Below are positions 1 to 8,220 of a stretch of DNA of 64,000 nucleotides, piece by piece. Source of the stretch: an uncultured Anaerolineae bacterium (GTDB taxonomy: Bacteria; Chloroflexota; Anaerolineae; Anaerolineales; Villigracilaceae); NCBI GenBank assembly GCA_903908605.1, contig CAIVSQ010000575.1, positions 1 through 64,000 on the forward strand. The letters are read 5' to 3'. Below the pieces are notes generated by a model. It did no database searches, had not been told where the DNA came from, and was given only the letters and a program-made list of their open reading frames with translations. How positions within the stretch are numbered: the first letter of the stretch is position 1; each line of letters opens with the position of its first letter. The position numbers and the translations under genes are program-made.

Positions 1-2
1 GG

Positions 3-320
3 GTGCTGCGCCGAGGTGGGTTCATGTTAGCCGGTTTTATGAACCCGGTTTGTTATATTTTTGATTACTTGAAAGCCGAAAAAGGCATCCTGGAAGTAAA
101 GTATCCGCTTCCATATGCGGATGTGGATTACCCGGAGATGCTCGATTTTCAAGCCAGGCACAGCTGGCCATTGGAATACAGTCATACCCTAAGCGACCAA
201 ATAGCCGGGCAGTTGGAAGCAGGTTTTCACCTGGTAGGTTTCTATGAAGACCATCACAGCGAATTGGCGCTCAGCAAGTACACGCCCACCTACATGGCCA
301 CACGTTCATTGAAGCCTTGA
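3..320 (+). CDS. Class I SAM-dependent methyltransferase, C-terminal fragment
   Basis: The frame is open to the window edge, so the 5' end is missing and 105 residues remain. The visible part resembles the C-terminal half of cytosolic class I S-adenosylmethionine methyltransferases: a strand and glycine turn (GGFMLAGFMNPV), then the signature PLEYSHTLSDQIAGQLEAG and the closing GFYED...TYMATRSLKP. The SAM-binding glycine motif would lie upstream and cannot be checked. The substrate cannot be told. The next gene has its own promoter, so the two need not be linked. Confidence 0.75.
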   Translation: MLRRGGFMLAGFMNPVCYIFDYLKAEKGILEVKYPLPYADVDYPEMLDFQARHSWPLEYSHTLSDQIAGQLEAGFHLVGFYEDHHSELALSKYTPTYMATRSLKP

Positions 321-411
321 TTTCGAAACTATTTTTCCAGGTGGTATCTATCTTGTATAAATCTATGAGAAAATAGCTGTTTGGGCTTGGGCTTTGATTC
401 CTTGCGATAAC

Positions 412-440
412 TTGACGCACTAGAAGGTCTGTGCTAGTAT
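412..440 (+). promoter_or_regulatory. Sigma70-type promoter of the LysM lipoprotein gene
   Basis: TTGACG at 412-417 and TAGTAT at 435-440 are separated by 17 bases. The predicted start near 447 leaves a leader of about 55 bases before the ATG at 501. No operator-like repeat is seen. Confidence 0.6.
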
Positions 441-500
441 CAATTAAAATGCCCATAATAGCGTGTACCCCGCTTTATTTCTTGGAGGAGAAAAGAAGAT

Positions 501-1244
501 ATGAATAAGAGATATGTGCAAATTTTGGTGGTAGTGTTGGCGGTCTTACTAAGCGCTTGTACCCGTACAGCATCATCCAGCCCTGTTGCCACAGCCACCC
601 CGAAGACGAATTTCCCCAAACCGGTTCCCACTTCCGGAATGAATTTGATCGAAGTAGCTGGCACCCAGACGGCAGTTGCAACGGCTGGTTTACCCATGCC
701 CAAAGCCACTGGGAATGATGCTGCCACACCCGTACAAGGTATAGCCCCTACGTTTACGCCTCTCGCAGGTGCCCAGGCGATTGTGCCAACCATCGACCCC
801 GCTCTGACCGCAGTTAATTCGCCGCTGCCTTCGCCGACCGGGGCTGTTGTGCCTACCCTGTCTTCCAATACACCGCTTCCACAGTCAACTGCTGCCCCGA
901 TCGTTAAGCCTGCTACCTACGAGCTGCATGAGGGCGAATTCCCCTACTGCCTGGCCCGGCGTTACAACATTAACCCCGAGGAGTTGCTAAATTTGAATGG
1001 CCTGGATAGCAACCAGAGTTATTATGCCCCGGGAACCATTGTCAAGATTCCGCAATCAGCGGCAGTATTCCCTGGACAACGCTCCTTGTTGGTTCACCCT
1101 GCAAAATATACTGTCCTGGCAGGGGATACGATTTACAAAATCGCTTGCAAATTTGGTGATGTTGATCCGATGGGCATCGTAAGCGCCAATAACCTGACTG
1201 GAAATTTCGCTCTGACCGCCGGCGCCTCCATCCAGATTCCGTAA
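501..1244 (+). CDS. LysM-domain lipoprotein
   Basis: The protein has 247 residues. A signal peptide ends in a lipobox, LLSAC, with Cys20 as the likely lipidated residue, so it should sit on the outer face of the membrane. Residues about 22-130 are a Pro/Thr/Ser/Ala-rich low-complexity linker. Two LysM repeats follow (about 135-180 and 200-247), each with the typical Y.L.EG...A...I..E.L...N..G pattern ending in I.IP. LysM binds N-acetylglucosamine-containing glycans, so peptidoglycan attachment is likely. No catalytic domain is present. A strong GGAGGAG lies at 484-490. A terminator follows, so it appears monocistronic. Confidence 0.85.
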   Translation: MNKRYVQILVVVLAVLLSACTRTASSSPVATATPKTNFPKPVPTSGMNLIEVAGTQTAVATAGLPMPKATGNDAATPVQGIAPTFTPLAGAQAIVPTIDPALTAVNSPLPSPTGAVVPTLSSNTPLPQSTAAPIVKPATYELHEGEFPYCLARRYNINPEELLNLNGLDSNQSYYAPGTIVKIPQSAAVFPGQRSLLVHPAKYTVLAGDTIYKIACKFGDVDPMGIVSANNLTGNFALTAGASIQIP

Positions 1245-1262
1245 CCAGACAATAAAGCTATT

Positions 1263-1297
1263 ACACCCGGGCTGATCATTTGCCCGGGTGTTTCTTT
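1263..1297 (+). terminator. Rho-independent terminator after the LysM lipoprotein gene
   Basis: A perfect 10-bp stem (ACACCCGGGC at 1263-1272 with GCCCGGGTGT at 1282-1291) is followed by TTCTTT. It lies just before the Shine-Dalgarno of the NUDIX gene, so some read-through or a promoter inside this spacer must serve that gene. Confidence 0.8.
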
Positions 1298-1314
1298 GTA
1301 AAACGGAGTAAATT

Positions 1315-1842
1315 ATGAAATTTGAGCTGCTTAAGTCTGAAAATACCTACCAGGGGCGTGCCTTTAGTGTGCGACGTGATCATCTTTTGACCCCCGGGGG
1401 CAATACTGTCAAGTATGACATTATTGAACACATTGGTTCAGTCAGCATTGTGCCGGTTGATGAGCATGGAATGATGTATTTTGTCAGGCAGTATCGTCAT
1501 GCAGCACAGTTGGACTTGCTCGAATTACCTGCTGGCACGCTCGAACCCGGTGAGCCCCCCGAAGAGGCAGCTGCCCGTGAGGTTCGCGAAGAAGTTGGCA
1601 TGGCGGCTCAAACGCTTAAAAAGATTGGCAGTTTTTATCTTGCACCTGGTTATTCCACCGAACTTATGCATGTTTATCTCGCCACTGGCCTGACAGAAGA
1701 TCCACTTGATCCGGATCAGGATGAGTACCTTAGCGTGGAAAAGATACCAGTTGCTGAAGCGCTGCGCCTGGCTGAAAGCGGCCAGATGCAGGATGCCAAA
1801 TCGCTGGCAGCCCTGATGCTGGCAAGGCCATATCTACTTTGA
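1315..1842 (+). CDS. NUDIX hydrolase, probable ADP-ribose pyrophosphatase
   Basis: The protein has 175 residues, normal for the ADP-ribose pyrophosphatase group, which cleaves ADP-ribose to AMP and ribose 5-phosphate in the cytoplasm. The complete NUDIX box G-x5-E-x7-REVREEVGM is present at about residues 75-97, with the glutamates that bind Mg. Upstream, YFVRQYRHA and the tail (GYSTELMHVYLA, then DQDEYLSVEK) are typical of this subgroup. The substrate is inferred from family likeness only. GGAG at 1305-1308 supports the ATG. The gene stands alone between a terminator and the nifJ control region. Confidence 0.85.
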   Translation: MKFELLKSENTYQGRAFSVRRDHLLTPGGNTVKYDIIEHIGSVSIVPVDEHGMMYFVRQYRHAAQLDLLELPAGTLEPGEPPEEAAAREVREEVGMAAQTLKKIGSFYLAPGYSTELMHVYLATGLTEDPLDPDQDEYLSVEKIPVAEALRLAESGQMQDAKSLAALMLARPYLL

Positions 1843-1947
1843 TAAATTGGCTAGCCGAAACTCGCTAGCTTCGTAAGTGTTGTCTCATCTACTTTTATAA
1901 CCTTTATTGTCCAAATATATGACAAGATTCGGCTGTTTTAGGTGTCA

Positions 1948-1982
1948 TTTATTACTATCAAGAATGAATTGATAGTAATAAA
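1948..1982. promoter_or_regulatory. 35-bp perfect palindrome upstream of nifJ, candidate operator
   Basis: TTTATTACTATCAA (1948-1961) and its exact reverse complement TTGATAGTAATAAA (1969-1982) flank a 7-base spacer. It lies 89 bases before the nifJ start and overlaps the expected -35 region of the candidate promoter at 1995-2003. No T-run follows, so a repressor or activator site is more likely than a terminator. The cognate regulator is not identifiable; the motif differs from the known Rex consensus. Confidence 0.55.
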
Positions 1983-1994
1983 CTTGTTCAAATG

Positions 1995-2003
1995 TGGCAT
2001 AAT
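1995..2003 (+). promoter_or_regulatory. Candidate extended -10 promoter of nifJ
   Basis: TG-G-CATAAT fits the extended -10 pattern (TG, one base, hexamer). No good -35 is found at the usual distance, where the palindrome at 1948-1982 sits. The leader would be about 60 bases. Confidence 0.35.
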
Positions 2004-2070
2004 TAGCTTGTTTGCGAAAAATTTCACAATCATCAGAATGCGTTCTGATCCTTACTTAATAGGAGTTAAA

Positions 2071-5000
2071 ATGACAAAACGATCCATGATCACCATTGAC
2101 GGAAATGAGGCAGCTGCATCGGTTGCATATCGTGTCAGTGAGGTGATCGCAATTTATCCCATCACCCCTTCTTCAACGATGGGTGAGTTATCAGATGAAT
2201 GGGCGTCAAAAACCAAACCCAATATTTGGGGAACGGCCCCGCACGTCATCGAAATGGAATCTGAAGGCGGCGCTGCAGGCGCCGTCCACGGAGCGTTGCA
2301 GACGGGCGCGTTGACAACCACGTTTACGGCCAGCCAGGGTTTGCTGCTCATGATCCCCAATATGTATAAAATCGCGGGCGAATTGACCAGCACTGTCTTT
2401 CATATCGCGGCACGTGCTATTGCAGCACAGGGGCTTTCCATTTATGGTGATCACCAGGACGTGATGGCCGCTCGCCAGACAGGTTGGGCGATGCTTTCCT
2501 CCGGTTCTGTTCAGGAAGCGCATGACATGGCTGCCATTGCGCACGCTTCCACGCTCAAATCCCGCCTTCCGTTCCTTCACTTTTTTGATGGTTTCCGTAC
2601 ATCGCATGAAGTTGCCAAGATTGAGCAATTGACTGACGATGATTTGCGTGAAATGATCGACATGGATCTTGTTCAGGCCCATCGCGCTCGTGGTCTTTCC
2701 CCGGATCATCCGTTTATCCGTGGAACGGCGCAAAACCCCGATGTCTATTTCCAGGGACGCGAAACGGTTAACCCGTTTTACGCTGCCTTACCCGCCATGG
2801 TTCAGGCTGATATGGATAAATTCGCCAAGTTGACCGGGCGTCAGTATCACCTGTTTGACTATGTTGGGCATCCGGAAGCTGAACGTATTGCGATTGTAAT
2901 GGGTTCTGGCGGAGAGACGCTTGAATCGACCGTTGATTACCTTGTGGAACGTGGCGAACGGGTTGGCGCAGTGCGTGTGCGTTTGTATCGCCCGTTTGAT
3001 ACTGAAGCATTCATCCGATCTTTGCCCAAGAGTGTCAAGTCGATTGCTGTACTCGATCGCACCAAAGAACCAGGTGCAGCTGGCGACCCGATGTACCTGG
3101 ATATTGTTAACGCCTTGTTCGAATCCGGGCGCAGTGATATCAAGGTGATTGCTGGCCGTTATGGTCTTTCTTCCAAGGAATTTACCCCTGCAATGGCCAA
3201 GGCTGTCCTGGATGAATTGAAAAAAGAGACCCCAAAAAGGCACTTTACGGTTGGAATTAATGACGACGTGTCGCACACCAGCTTGGAAGTTGATTCATCT
3301 TTCAGTATTGAATTCCCCGAAACTGTGCGTTGCGTGTTTATTGGTTTGGGTGCGGATGGCACCGTGGGCGCTAACAAGAACTCGATCAAAATCATCGGCG
3401 AAGAGACGCCCAATTATGCACAGGGTTTCTTCTACTATGACTCCAAGAAGTCAGGTACGCTGACGGCTTCCCACCTGCGTTTTGGTCCCAAGCCATTGAA
3501 GGCGGCGTACCTTATTTCGGCAAACACGGCCAATTTTGTTGCTTGTCACCAATTTAGCTTCCTGGAACGTTATGACGTGGTTAAATACGCCCAGCCCGGG
3601 GGTACCTTCCTGCTTAACAGCCTCTTCGGACCTGATGAAGTCTGGGATAACCTTCCGGTGGAAGTTCAACAGGCCATCATTACTAAGAAACTCAAGTTTT
3701 ATAACATTAATGCCTATGAAGTGGCTGAACTGACCGGTATGGGCAGCCGCGTGAATACCATTATGCAGACCTGTTTCTTCGCCATCTCGGGTGTTCTACC
3801 GCGTGAACAGGCTATCGAAGAGATCAAGCATTCCATTGAAAAGACGTACGGTAAGCGTGGCGAAGCGGTTGTCCGCAAGAACTTTGAAGCTGTGGACCAG
3901 ACCCTGACCCACTTGTATGAGATTAAGGTTCCCGAAAAAGCTGAAGGGTCTATCTCTATGCGGGCACGTGTTCCAGCAGAAGCGCCTGACTTTGTCAAGA
4001 AGACCCTGGGACCGATCATTGCCCTCGAAGGTGAGGAAGTGCCGGTTTCTGCCATGCCTGTCGATGGCACATTCCCGAGTGGCACCACCCAGTGGGAAAA
4101 GAGAAATATTGCACTTGAAATTCCTGTTTGGGAACCAGACCTGTGCATCCAGTGTGGCAAGTGCGTGTTTGTTTGTCCGCACGCTGTTATCCGTCACAAA
4201 GTGTACCCCACTGCCGAGCTTGAATCCGCGCCTGCCACATTCAAGCACATGGATTCGAAATTCAAAGAATTCCCTGGTATGGCATACACCATCCAGGTTG
4301 CCCCTGAGGACTGCACGGGTTGCACACTTTGTGTTGAGGCCTGCCCTGTGAAGGATAAAACCCAGGTGGGTCGCAAGGCAGTCAATATGGCTCCCCAACC
4401 TGCCCTGCGCGATACCGAAGTTGCCAATTGGGACTTTTTCTACAACCTGCCCGAAGTTGACCGGACCCTGTTCAACCCGTCCACCATCAAAAACTCCCAG
4501 CTTCTCCAGCCGTTGTTCGAGTTCTCCGGCGCGTGTGCTGGTTGTGGTGAAACTCCCTACATCAAGCTCGTTTCCCAGCTATATGGTGATCGCGCCGTTA
4601 TTGCCAATGCTACCGGTTGTTCCTCCATTTACGGTGGCAACCTGCCCACCACACCGTGGGCTGTCAACAAAGATGGTCGTGGTCCGGCCTGGTCGAATTC
4701 GCTGTTTGAAGATAACGCGGAATTTGGCCTGGGCATGCGTTTGACCCTCGACAAACAAACGGAATATATCCACTTCCTGCTCAAGCAATTGTCAGCCGAT
4801 TTGGGCTCACTGGCAGAAGAACTTTTGACTGCTGATCAGTCCACCGAAACGGGCATCAAGAAACAGCGCGAGCGCGTGGAAGTCCTCAAGCAGATGCTTG
4901 CCTCGAAGACCGATCCGAAATCCCGAGATTTGCTGAGCCTGGCTGACTTGCTGGTGAAGAAAACCGTCTGGATTATTGGTGGAGACGGTTGGGCCTATGA

Positions 5001-5634
5001 CATCGGCTACGGTGGTCTCGATCATGTTCTGGCTTCGGGTCGTAATGTAAACGTGCTTGTGCTTGATACTGAAGTGTATTCCAACACAGGTGGTCAGGCT
5101 TCCAAATCCACCCCGCGCGCAGCTGTGGCGAAATTTGCCACCAGCGGTAAGGGAACTTCCAAGAAGGACTTGGGCCTGATCGCGATGTCTTACGGTTATG
5201 TCTATGTAGCTCGCATTGCCATGGGCATGAGCGATCAGCAGACCTTGAAAGCCATCATTGAAGCGGAAGCTTTTGATGGACCGTCCCTGATTATTGCTTA
5301 CTCGCACTGTATCGCGCATGGTATCGATATGGCCAAGGGCCTTGAGCAACAAAAACTGGCTGTTCAGTCTGGTCACTGGCCTCTCTATCGTTACAACCCG
5401 GATATGATCGCTCAGGGACAAAATCCCCTCAGCCTGGATTCAAAGGATCCTTCCATCCCCCTGGAACAGTATGTATACAACGAAACACGTTATCGCATGT
5501 TGATCCAGTCTGACGAAGCCCGCGCCGAATTACTGTTAAAAGCCGCTCAGAATGACATTGGCAAGCGATGGGAGTATTACCAACAGATGGCCTCCATGCA
5601 CTATGGTAAACCGGCGGCCACCGACAACAAGTAA
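2071..5634 (+). CDS. nifJ: Pyruvate:ferredoxin (flavodoxin) oxidoreductase, single-chain
   Basis: The 1187-residue cytoplasmic enzyme oxidises pyruvate with CoA to acetyl-CoA and CO2 and passes electrons to ferredoxin, the usual route in anaerobes. Full single-chain order is visible: N-terminal pyrimidine-binding domain (YPITPSSTMGE), domain II, the gamma domain, a ferredoxin-like domain with two [4Fe-4S] motifs (Cys692-CIQCGKCVFVCP and Cys748-CTGCTLCVEACP), and the TPP-binding domain with CAGCGE at 822 and GGDGWAYDIGYGG. The length matches the family. The frame stays open upstream to 1942, but AGGAG at 2061-2065 and family alignment favour the ATG at 2071. It is followed by a dihydroorotate-dehydrogenase-like gene. 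Confidence 0.97.
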   Translation: MTKRSMITIDGNEAAASVAYRVSEVIAIYPITPSSTMGELSDEWASKTKPNIWGTAPHVIEMESEGGAAGAVHGALQTGALTTTFTASQGLLLMIPNMYKIAGELTSTVFHIAARAIAAQGLSIYGDHQDVMAARQTGWAMLSSGSVQEAHDMAAIAHASTLKSRLPFLHFFDGFRTSHEVAKIEQLTDDDLREMIDMDLVQAHRARGLSPDHPFIRGTAQNPDVYFQGRETVNPFYAALPAMVQADMDKFAKLTGRQYHLFDYVGHPEAERIAIVMGSGGETLESTVDYLVERGERVGAVRVRLYRPFDTEAFIRSLPKSVKSIAVLDRTKEPGAAGDPMYLDIVNALFESGRSDIKVIAGRYGLSSKEFTPAMAKAVLDELKKETPKRHFTVGINDDVSHTSLEVDSSFSIEFPETVRCVFIGLGADGTVGANKNSIKIIGEETPNYAQGFFYYDSKKSGTLTASHLRFGPKPLKAAYLISANTANFVACHQFSFLERYDVVKYAQPGGTFLLNSLFGPDEVWDNLPVEVQQAIITKKLKFYNINAYEVAELTGMGSRVNTIMQTCFFAISGVLPREQAIEEIKHSIEKTYGKRGEAVVRKNFEAVDQTLTHLYEIKVPEKAEGSISMRARVPAEAPDFVKKTLGPIIALEGEEVPVSAMPVDGTFPSGTTQWEKRNIALEIPVWEPDLCIQCGKCVFVCPHAVIRHKVYPTAELESAPATFKHMDSKFKEFPGMAYTIQVAPEDCTGCTLCVEACPVKDKTQVGRKAVNMAPQPALRDTEVANWDFFYNLPEVDRTLFNPSTIKNSQLLQPLFEFSGACAGCGETPYIKLVSQLYGDRAVIANATGCSSIYGGNLPTTPWAVNKDGRGPAWSNSLFEDNAEFGLGMRLTLDKQTEYIHFLLKQLSADLGSLAEELLTADQSTETGIKKQRERVEVLKQMLASKTDPKSRDLLSLADLLVKKTVWIIGGDGWAYDIGYGGLDHVLASGRNVNVLVLDTEVYSNTGGQASKSTPRAAVAKFATSGKGTSKKDLGLIAMSYGYVYVARIAMGMSDQQTLKAIIEAEAFDGPSLIIAYSHCIAHGIDMAKGLEQQKLAVQSGHWPLYRYNPDMIAQGQNPLSLDSKDPSIPLEQYVYNETRYRMLIQSDEARAELLLKAAQNDIGKRWEYYQQMASMHYGKPAATDNK

Positions 5635-5644
5635 TAATCTATGG

Positions 5645-5688
5645 GAAAGTGGGACACGGGTAAACTTAACGTGTCCTACTTTCTTTCC
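5645..5688 (+). terminator. Stem-loop with T-rich tail after nifJ
   Basis: A 14-bp stem with one G-U pair (5645-5658 with 5670-5683) is followed by a short TTTCC. The weak T-tract suggests partial termination, which would let some transcription reach the downstream gene. Confidence 0.55.
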
Positions 5689-5706
5689 TGGAAAATTTGA
5701 GGAAAA

Positions 5707-6708
5707 ATGACTGACCTAACAACTCATTATCTCGGTTTAACGCTTAAAAATCCTATCGTCGCTGCTGCCTCACCGCTTACAAAAAAAATAGAGACTGCCA
5801 AGAAGTTGGATGATGCCGGTGTCGGCGCGATAGTGATGTATTCACTGTTTGAAGAACAAATTATTCACGAAAGCCTCGAACTGGATCATTACCTTTCCCG
5901 TGGGGCCAACACATTTGCAGAAGCACTCTCCTATTTACCAGAAATTAGCAGCTATAACATGGGGCCTGGTAAGTATCTTGACCATCTGGCTGCGATTAAA
6001 AAATCAGTCAGTGTACCTGTCATAGGTAGCCTGAATGGTGTCTCCAAAGGTGGATGGACGCGTTATGCCCATCATATGCAGGAAGCTGGCGCTGATGCAA
6101 TTGAATTAAATCTTTACTATCTTCCTGCCGATCCCGATTTAACTGCAAATGAATTGGAAAACACCTACGTGGAATTGATCTCGGATGTTCGGAAATCCTT
6201 GTCGATCCCGCTTTCAGTAAAAATCAGCCCATTCACCACCGCTTTGCCCAATTTCGCCAAACGCTGCGCGGAGGCCGGTGCCAATGGCATGGTTTTATTT
6301 AACCGTTTTTACCAACCGGATATTGACCTGGAAAACCTGGAAGTGGTTCACAGCCTATCATTGAGTACCTCTGAAGAGCTGCGTCTGCCTCTCCGTTGGA
6401 TATCCATTTTGTACGGCAAAGTGAATATTGACCTGGCTTTGACCAGTGGCGTTCATACTGCCACCGATGTAATCAAGTCCATGATGGTTGGTGCCAAGGC
6501 AGTGATGGTTGCTTCTGAGTTGTTGAAAAACGGGTATGGCCGGGTCCCTGATATGCTCGCAACCATGACTTCATGGATGGAGGAGCACGAGTACGAATCT
6601 GTTCAGCAGATGCAGGGTAGCATGAGTCAGCAGTCTGTCAAGGAACCTGCCGCCTACGAACGTAATAACTATATGCAGGTGTTGGGAACCTACCGCGACT
6701 TGCCCTAA
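5707..6708 (+). CDS. Dihydroorotate dehydrogenase-like flavoprotein
   Basis: The protein has 333 residues and a TIM-barrel of the dihydroorotate dehydrogenase family: it opens TTHYLGLTLKNPIVAAASPL and closes with an FMN-phosphate site region (TSGVHTATDVIKSMMVGAKAVMVASELL). The usual substrate motif N-x-S-C-P-N after strand 4 is replaced by LNLYYLPAD, so orotate chemistry is doubtful. Position 72 bases after nifJ suggests a redox role linked to ferredoxin, but this is inference. GAGG at 5699-5702 supports the ATG. A clear terminator follows. Confidence 0.8.
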   Translation: MTDLTTHYLGLTLKNPIVAAASPLTKKIETAKKLDDAGVGAIVMYSLFEEQIIHESLELDHYLSRGANTFAEALSYLPEISSYNMGPGKYLDHLAAIKKSVSVPVIGSLNGVSKGGWTRYAHHMQEAGADAIELNLYYLPADPDLTANELENTYVELISDVRKSLSIPLSVKISPFTTALPNFAKRCAEAGANGMVLFNRFYQPDIDLENLEVVHSLSLSTSEELRLPLRWISILYGKVNIDLALTSGVHTATDVIKSMMVGAKAVMVASELLKNGYGRVPDMLATMTSWMEEHEYESVQQMQGSMSQQSVKEPAAYERNNYMQVLGTYRDLP

Positions 6709-6726
6709 TAAAACACTAGTTTAAAT

Positions 6727-6770
6727 AAAATCCCCGGGAAGCCAACCAATGGCGTGCCCCGGGGATTTTA
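6727..6770 (+). terminator. Terminator after the dihydroorotate dehydrogenase-like gene
   Basis: AAAATCCCCGG (6727-6737) pairs with CCGGGGATTTT (6759-6769) around a 21-base loop. The A-run and T-run flanks would allow it to work from either side. Confidence 0.7.
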
Positions 6771-6986
6771 TGTCTGTTGGTTGACGATTAATTCATAAGC
6801 TTGTTATCGGCTCAGCAATATGACAGCGAATGGATTTAGTTGAAAAAACGCCAGAAACTCAAGCATATACTTTCTTGCACGTCCTACCCGGCCGAAATTG
6901 GCAGTAAAGGAGTTTTTGTAAAGTGGCACTTATGTTTTCCCGCAGAAAGTAGTAATTCTCAAACCGGGCAAGGAGAAAATGCCGGG

Positions 6987-7439
6987 TTAATTTTTGTGCC
7001 CAAAATAACTGAAAGCGATCAGGATGCCTGAAACCAGTGTAATGGCGGCTCCGAATTGCAGGACATCGCTGTAATTTTTAACATCCACCAGCTTTTCAAC
7101 AAACTTCACAGCCATGACCAGCACAATCATACTGCTGAGCTTGGTTTTCAAGTCATACAGGTCGTGAGCTTCCATCCATGTGGGGATGATCACATCCTCT
7201 ATAAACAGTTCATAAAGATTCACCGAAAAAATCAGTAAGGTTGTAGCGATCAAGAAACTATCCACAATTTCAATCAAGGCTATGGTAATCCCGATGTCCA
7301 CCCCTCGACTTTCAATAATCATGCTGACCGCATGCCATGTTTGGAAAATACCCCAAACAAAAGCAGCCAGGGCTGCAAAAAGAAGTGCCAGCACCCCAAT
7401 GATTGTAAGATAACGAGAACTCTCAAGTATTTTTTTCAT
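6987..7439 (-). CDS. YqhA/UPF0114 family membrane protein
   Basis: The protein has 150 residues and about four membrane helices (roughly 10-32, 43-70, 100-118, 125-146). The pattern IEIVDSFLIATTLLIFSVNLYELF, a central LKTKLSSMIVLVMAVKFVEKL and a final helix match the UPF0114/YqhA family of inner membrane proteins, whose function is unknown. It stands alone, with no partner close by. The 278 bases between the plus-strand gene and this one hold only the terminator at 6727-6770. Confidence 0.75.
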   Translation of the reverse strand: MKKILESSRYLTIIGVLALLFAALAAFVWGIFQTWHAVSMIIESRGVDIGITIALIEIVDSFLIATTLLIFSVNLYELFIEDVIIPTWMEAHDLYDLKTKLSSMIVLVMAVKFVEKLVDVKNYSDVLQFGAAITLVSGILIAFSYFGHKN

Positions 7440-7507
7440 CTTTCCTCACTCCTGCCCCAGCAGAATACCGTCTTCTGTTACTGGGGAAAATATGTTATCC
7501 GACGTCT

Positions 7508-7553
7508 TTTTATTAAAAAGAACCGTCCTCCAAGTATTTTAGAAAGGCGGTTC
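7508..7553 (-). terminator. Terminator of the cyclic-di-AMP receptor operon
   Basis: Read on the minus strand, GAACCG (7553-7548) pairs with CGGTTC (7525-7520) and is followed at once by TTTTTAAT. It lies about 50 bases after the stop of the gene at 7603-7866. Confidence 0.6.
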
Positions 7554-7602
7554 ATTCAGATAAATCTCAGTGATTATTTTATCTGCGACACCCGGGCCAA
7601 AT

Positions 7603-7866
7603 TTAGAGTTGTTCAAACCGGCTGACTGGAACCACGAAAACTGTTGCACGTTTTTGCTCATTTGCAACAGCTGTGGTGGTTTTGCGCAATAATGCGATGG
7701 CAGGCTCAACTTGCTCATCATCAACACCAATCAGGAGGGTTGTACTTCCTTTGCGGAATAAACCTCCAGTGGATGCTACGCGAGTCACACGAAAATTATC
7801 CGCGGTCAATGCCCCGATAACGTTATCCACGTCATCATCCTTGATAATGGCAAATAGTAATTTCAT
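7603..7866 (-). CDS. Cyclic-di-AMP receptor-like protein (PstA/DarA, DUF970)
   Basis: This 87-residue protein is a short PII-like ferredoxin-fold protein of the DUF970 family, whose studied members (PstA/DarA) form trimers that bind cyclic di-AMP. The signature is well kept: MKLLFAII at the start, TGGLFRKGSTTLLIGV at about 33-48, then DDEQVEPAIALL. It is shorter than the usual 109 residues because the large loop is trimmed. It starts 2 bases after the stop of a second family member, with its Shine-Dalgarno inside that gene, so the two are co-translated. No cyclic-di-AMP synthase lies in the window. Confidence 0.85.
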   Translation of the reverse strand: MKLLFAIIKDDDVDNVIGALTADNFRVTRVASTGGLFRKGSTTLLIGVDDEQVEPAIALLRKTTTAVANEQKRATVFVVPVSRFEQL

Positions 7867-7868
7867 GG

Positions 7869-8210
7869 CTAAAACTCCTCAAATCGCTCAACTGGCAAGC
7901 TAAACATGGTGGCACCGCCTACTGTCACGGGGACGGGGGTCGGCATGGGAAGTGGGGAACCTTCAAGCGGAATTGCGAGATACTCAACTCGTTGACGGCA
8001 GGAAGACTGCAGCGCTTTGTGAACTTTTTCTTCTTCATTATCACGCAAACCGATTAACAAGGTGGCGTTTCGGCGGCCAAGAAAACCTCCGGCGCTGGAA
8101 AGATGAGTGACGGGCGCGTGGATTTGTTCAAGCGCGCGTAATGCCAGGTCCACATCCTGCTCCTGGATGACTGCGGTCATGATGAAATGAATATTGGTTG
8201 ATTCTGACAT
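7869..8210 (-). CDS. Second, divergent cyclic-di-AMP receptor-like protein
   Basis: The protein has 113 residues. The ATG at 8210 is preceded by GGAGC (8220-8216) and leaves the upstream frame extension unused. The DUF970 fold is visible (HFIMTAVIQEQDVDLALRAL, then AGGFLGRRNATLLIGL), but the ligand loop differs from its neighbour: the first Gly of TGG is preceded by Ala, and the T-T pair is A-T. A proline-rich loop (PLPMPTPVPV) sits before the last strand. Family membership is clear; cyclic-di-AMP binding is less certain than for the partner. The start lies 10 bases after the glycosidase-like gene, in the same operon. Confidence 0.8.
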   Translation of the reverse strand: MSESTNIHFIMTAVIQEQDVDLALRALEQIHAPVTHLSSAGGFLGRRNATLLIGLRDNEEEKVHKALQSSCRQRVEYLAIPLEGSPLPMPTPVPVTVGGATMFSLPVERFEEF

Positions 8211-8220
8211 ATATTGCTCC

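Noticed and set aside
1942-2070. Open frame extending nifJ upstream by 43 residues
   Set aside because: The AGGAG at 2061-2065 and the family N-terminus favour ATG 2071, and the upstream part covers a palindrome and promoter.
3796-4398. 200-residue minus-strand frame inside nifJ
   Set aside because: Antisense shadow; no recognisable domain.
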